From: Chloroflexota bacterium
GTDB lineage: Bacteria > Chloroflexota > Dehalococcoidia > Tepidiformales > Tepidiformaceae
Direction of reading: 5' to 3'
Length of the DNA: 11,629 nucleotides
Assembly (NCBI GenBank): GCA_021823905.1
Contig: JAKALX010000077.1
Location: 1 to 11,629, forward strand
This document shows, piece by piece, positions 11,585-11,629 of this stretch. A program made the translations under genes and the position numbers. Within the stretch, counting starts at the first letter, position 1. Each line of letters begins with the position of its first letter. The notes under the pieces are model-generated. The model was not told the origin of the DNA and did no database searches. It worked only from the letters and a program-made list of their open reading frames with translations.

Positions 11585-11629
11585 ATGCGCTGGGAGAACG
11601 GCCCGCCGGTACAGTCGGGGCAATGTGAG
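11585..11629 (+). CDS. Possible start of a further gene, cut by the window end
   Basis: An ATG at 11585 has AGGGAG at 11573-11578 with 6-nt spacing, and 15 codons stay open to the window edge (MRWENGPPVQSGQCE). The product is not recognisable from so little. The ribosome site lies in a small palindrome (AGGGA, one base, TCCCT) that could affect initiation. It reads away from the cassette. Confidence 0.35.
   Translation, partial: MRWENGPPVQSGQCE

Overview
The window reads as ordinary chromosome of a GC-rich bacterium with tightly packed genes. The gene content suggests Chloroflexota, perhaps a Dehalococcoidia-like lineage: MaoC/SDR acyl-CoA enzymes, an ECF sigma factor paired with a large membrane anti-sigma-like protein, a stand-alone LarE, and frequent GTG and TTG starts. 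This placement is an inference from gene style; no rRNA or tRNA is present to test it. No CRISPR array, transposase or phage gene is visible.

Layout. Positions 35-1721 (minus) hold two overlapping GGDEF-family genes: a receiver-GGDEF protein with an AGDDF signature, followed by a membrane protein whose GGDEF site is lost but whose RxxD inhibitory-site motif is kept. Positions 1818-2039 (minus) hold a small unknown ORF, and 2114-3403 (minus) a glutamate dehydrogenase followed by a hairpin. Divergent from it, 3502-4488 (plus) encodes a D-2-hydroxyacid (glyoxylate/hydroxypyruvate) dehydrogenase. Next on the plus strand come an orotate-phosphoribosyltransferase-like protein with an unusual catalytic loop (4559-5206), a GNAT acetyltransferase of the phosphinothricin/methionine-sulfone type (5210-5725), an ECF-like sigma factor (about 5799-6410), and a translationally coupled membrane protein (6407-7684). 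These meet, with no base between, a convergent minus-strand lipoprotein gene (7685-8059) that lies behind larE (8084-8917).

Positions 9021-10970 (minus) form a three-gene operon in which all genes start with GTG: a non-catalytic MaoC-type half, a catalytic MaoC-type half and an MFE-2-like short-chain dehydrogenase. It ends in a clear intrinsic terminator at 8967-8994. Together these look like a split R-specific enoyl-CoA (or ACP) hydratase and 3-hydroxyacyl dehydrogenase.

The most unusual part is 11036-11521. A small four-helix-bundle protein gene (S23 / 23S rRNA intervening-sequence protein family) lies between 44-bp near-perfect inverted repeats built of GAGGAGG heptads plus a unique 13-bp tip. 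One repeat includes the stop codon. A transcript through it would fold into a long panhandle, as rRNA intervening sequences do, yet here it sits between protein genes. I regard it as a candidate compact mobile or RNA-structured cassette. A partial plus-strand gene may begin at 11585 and run off the window.
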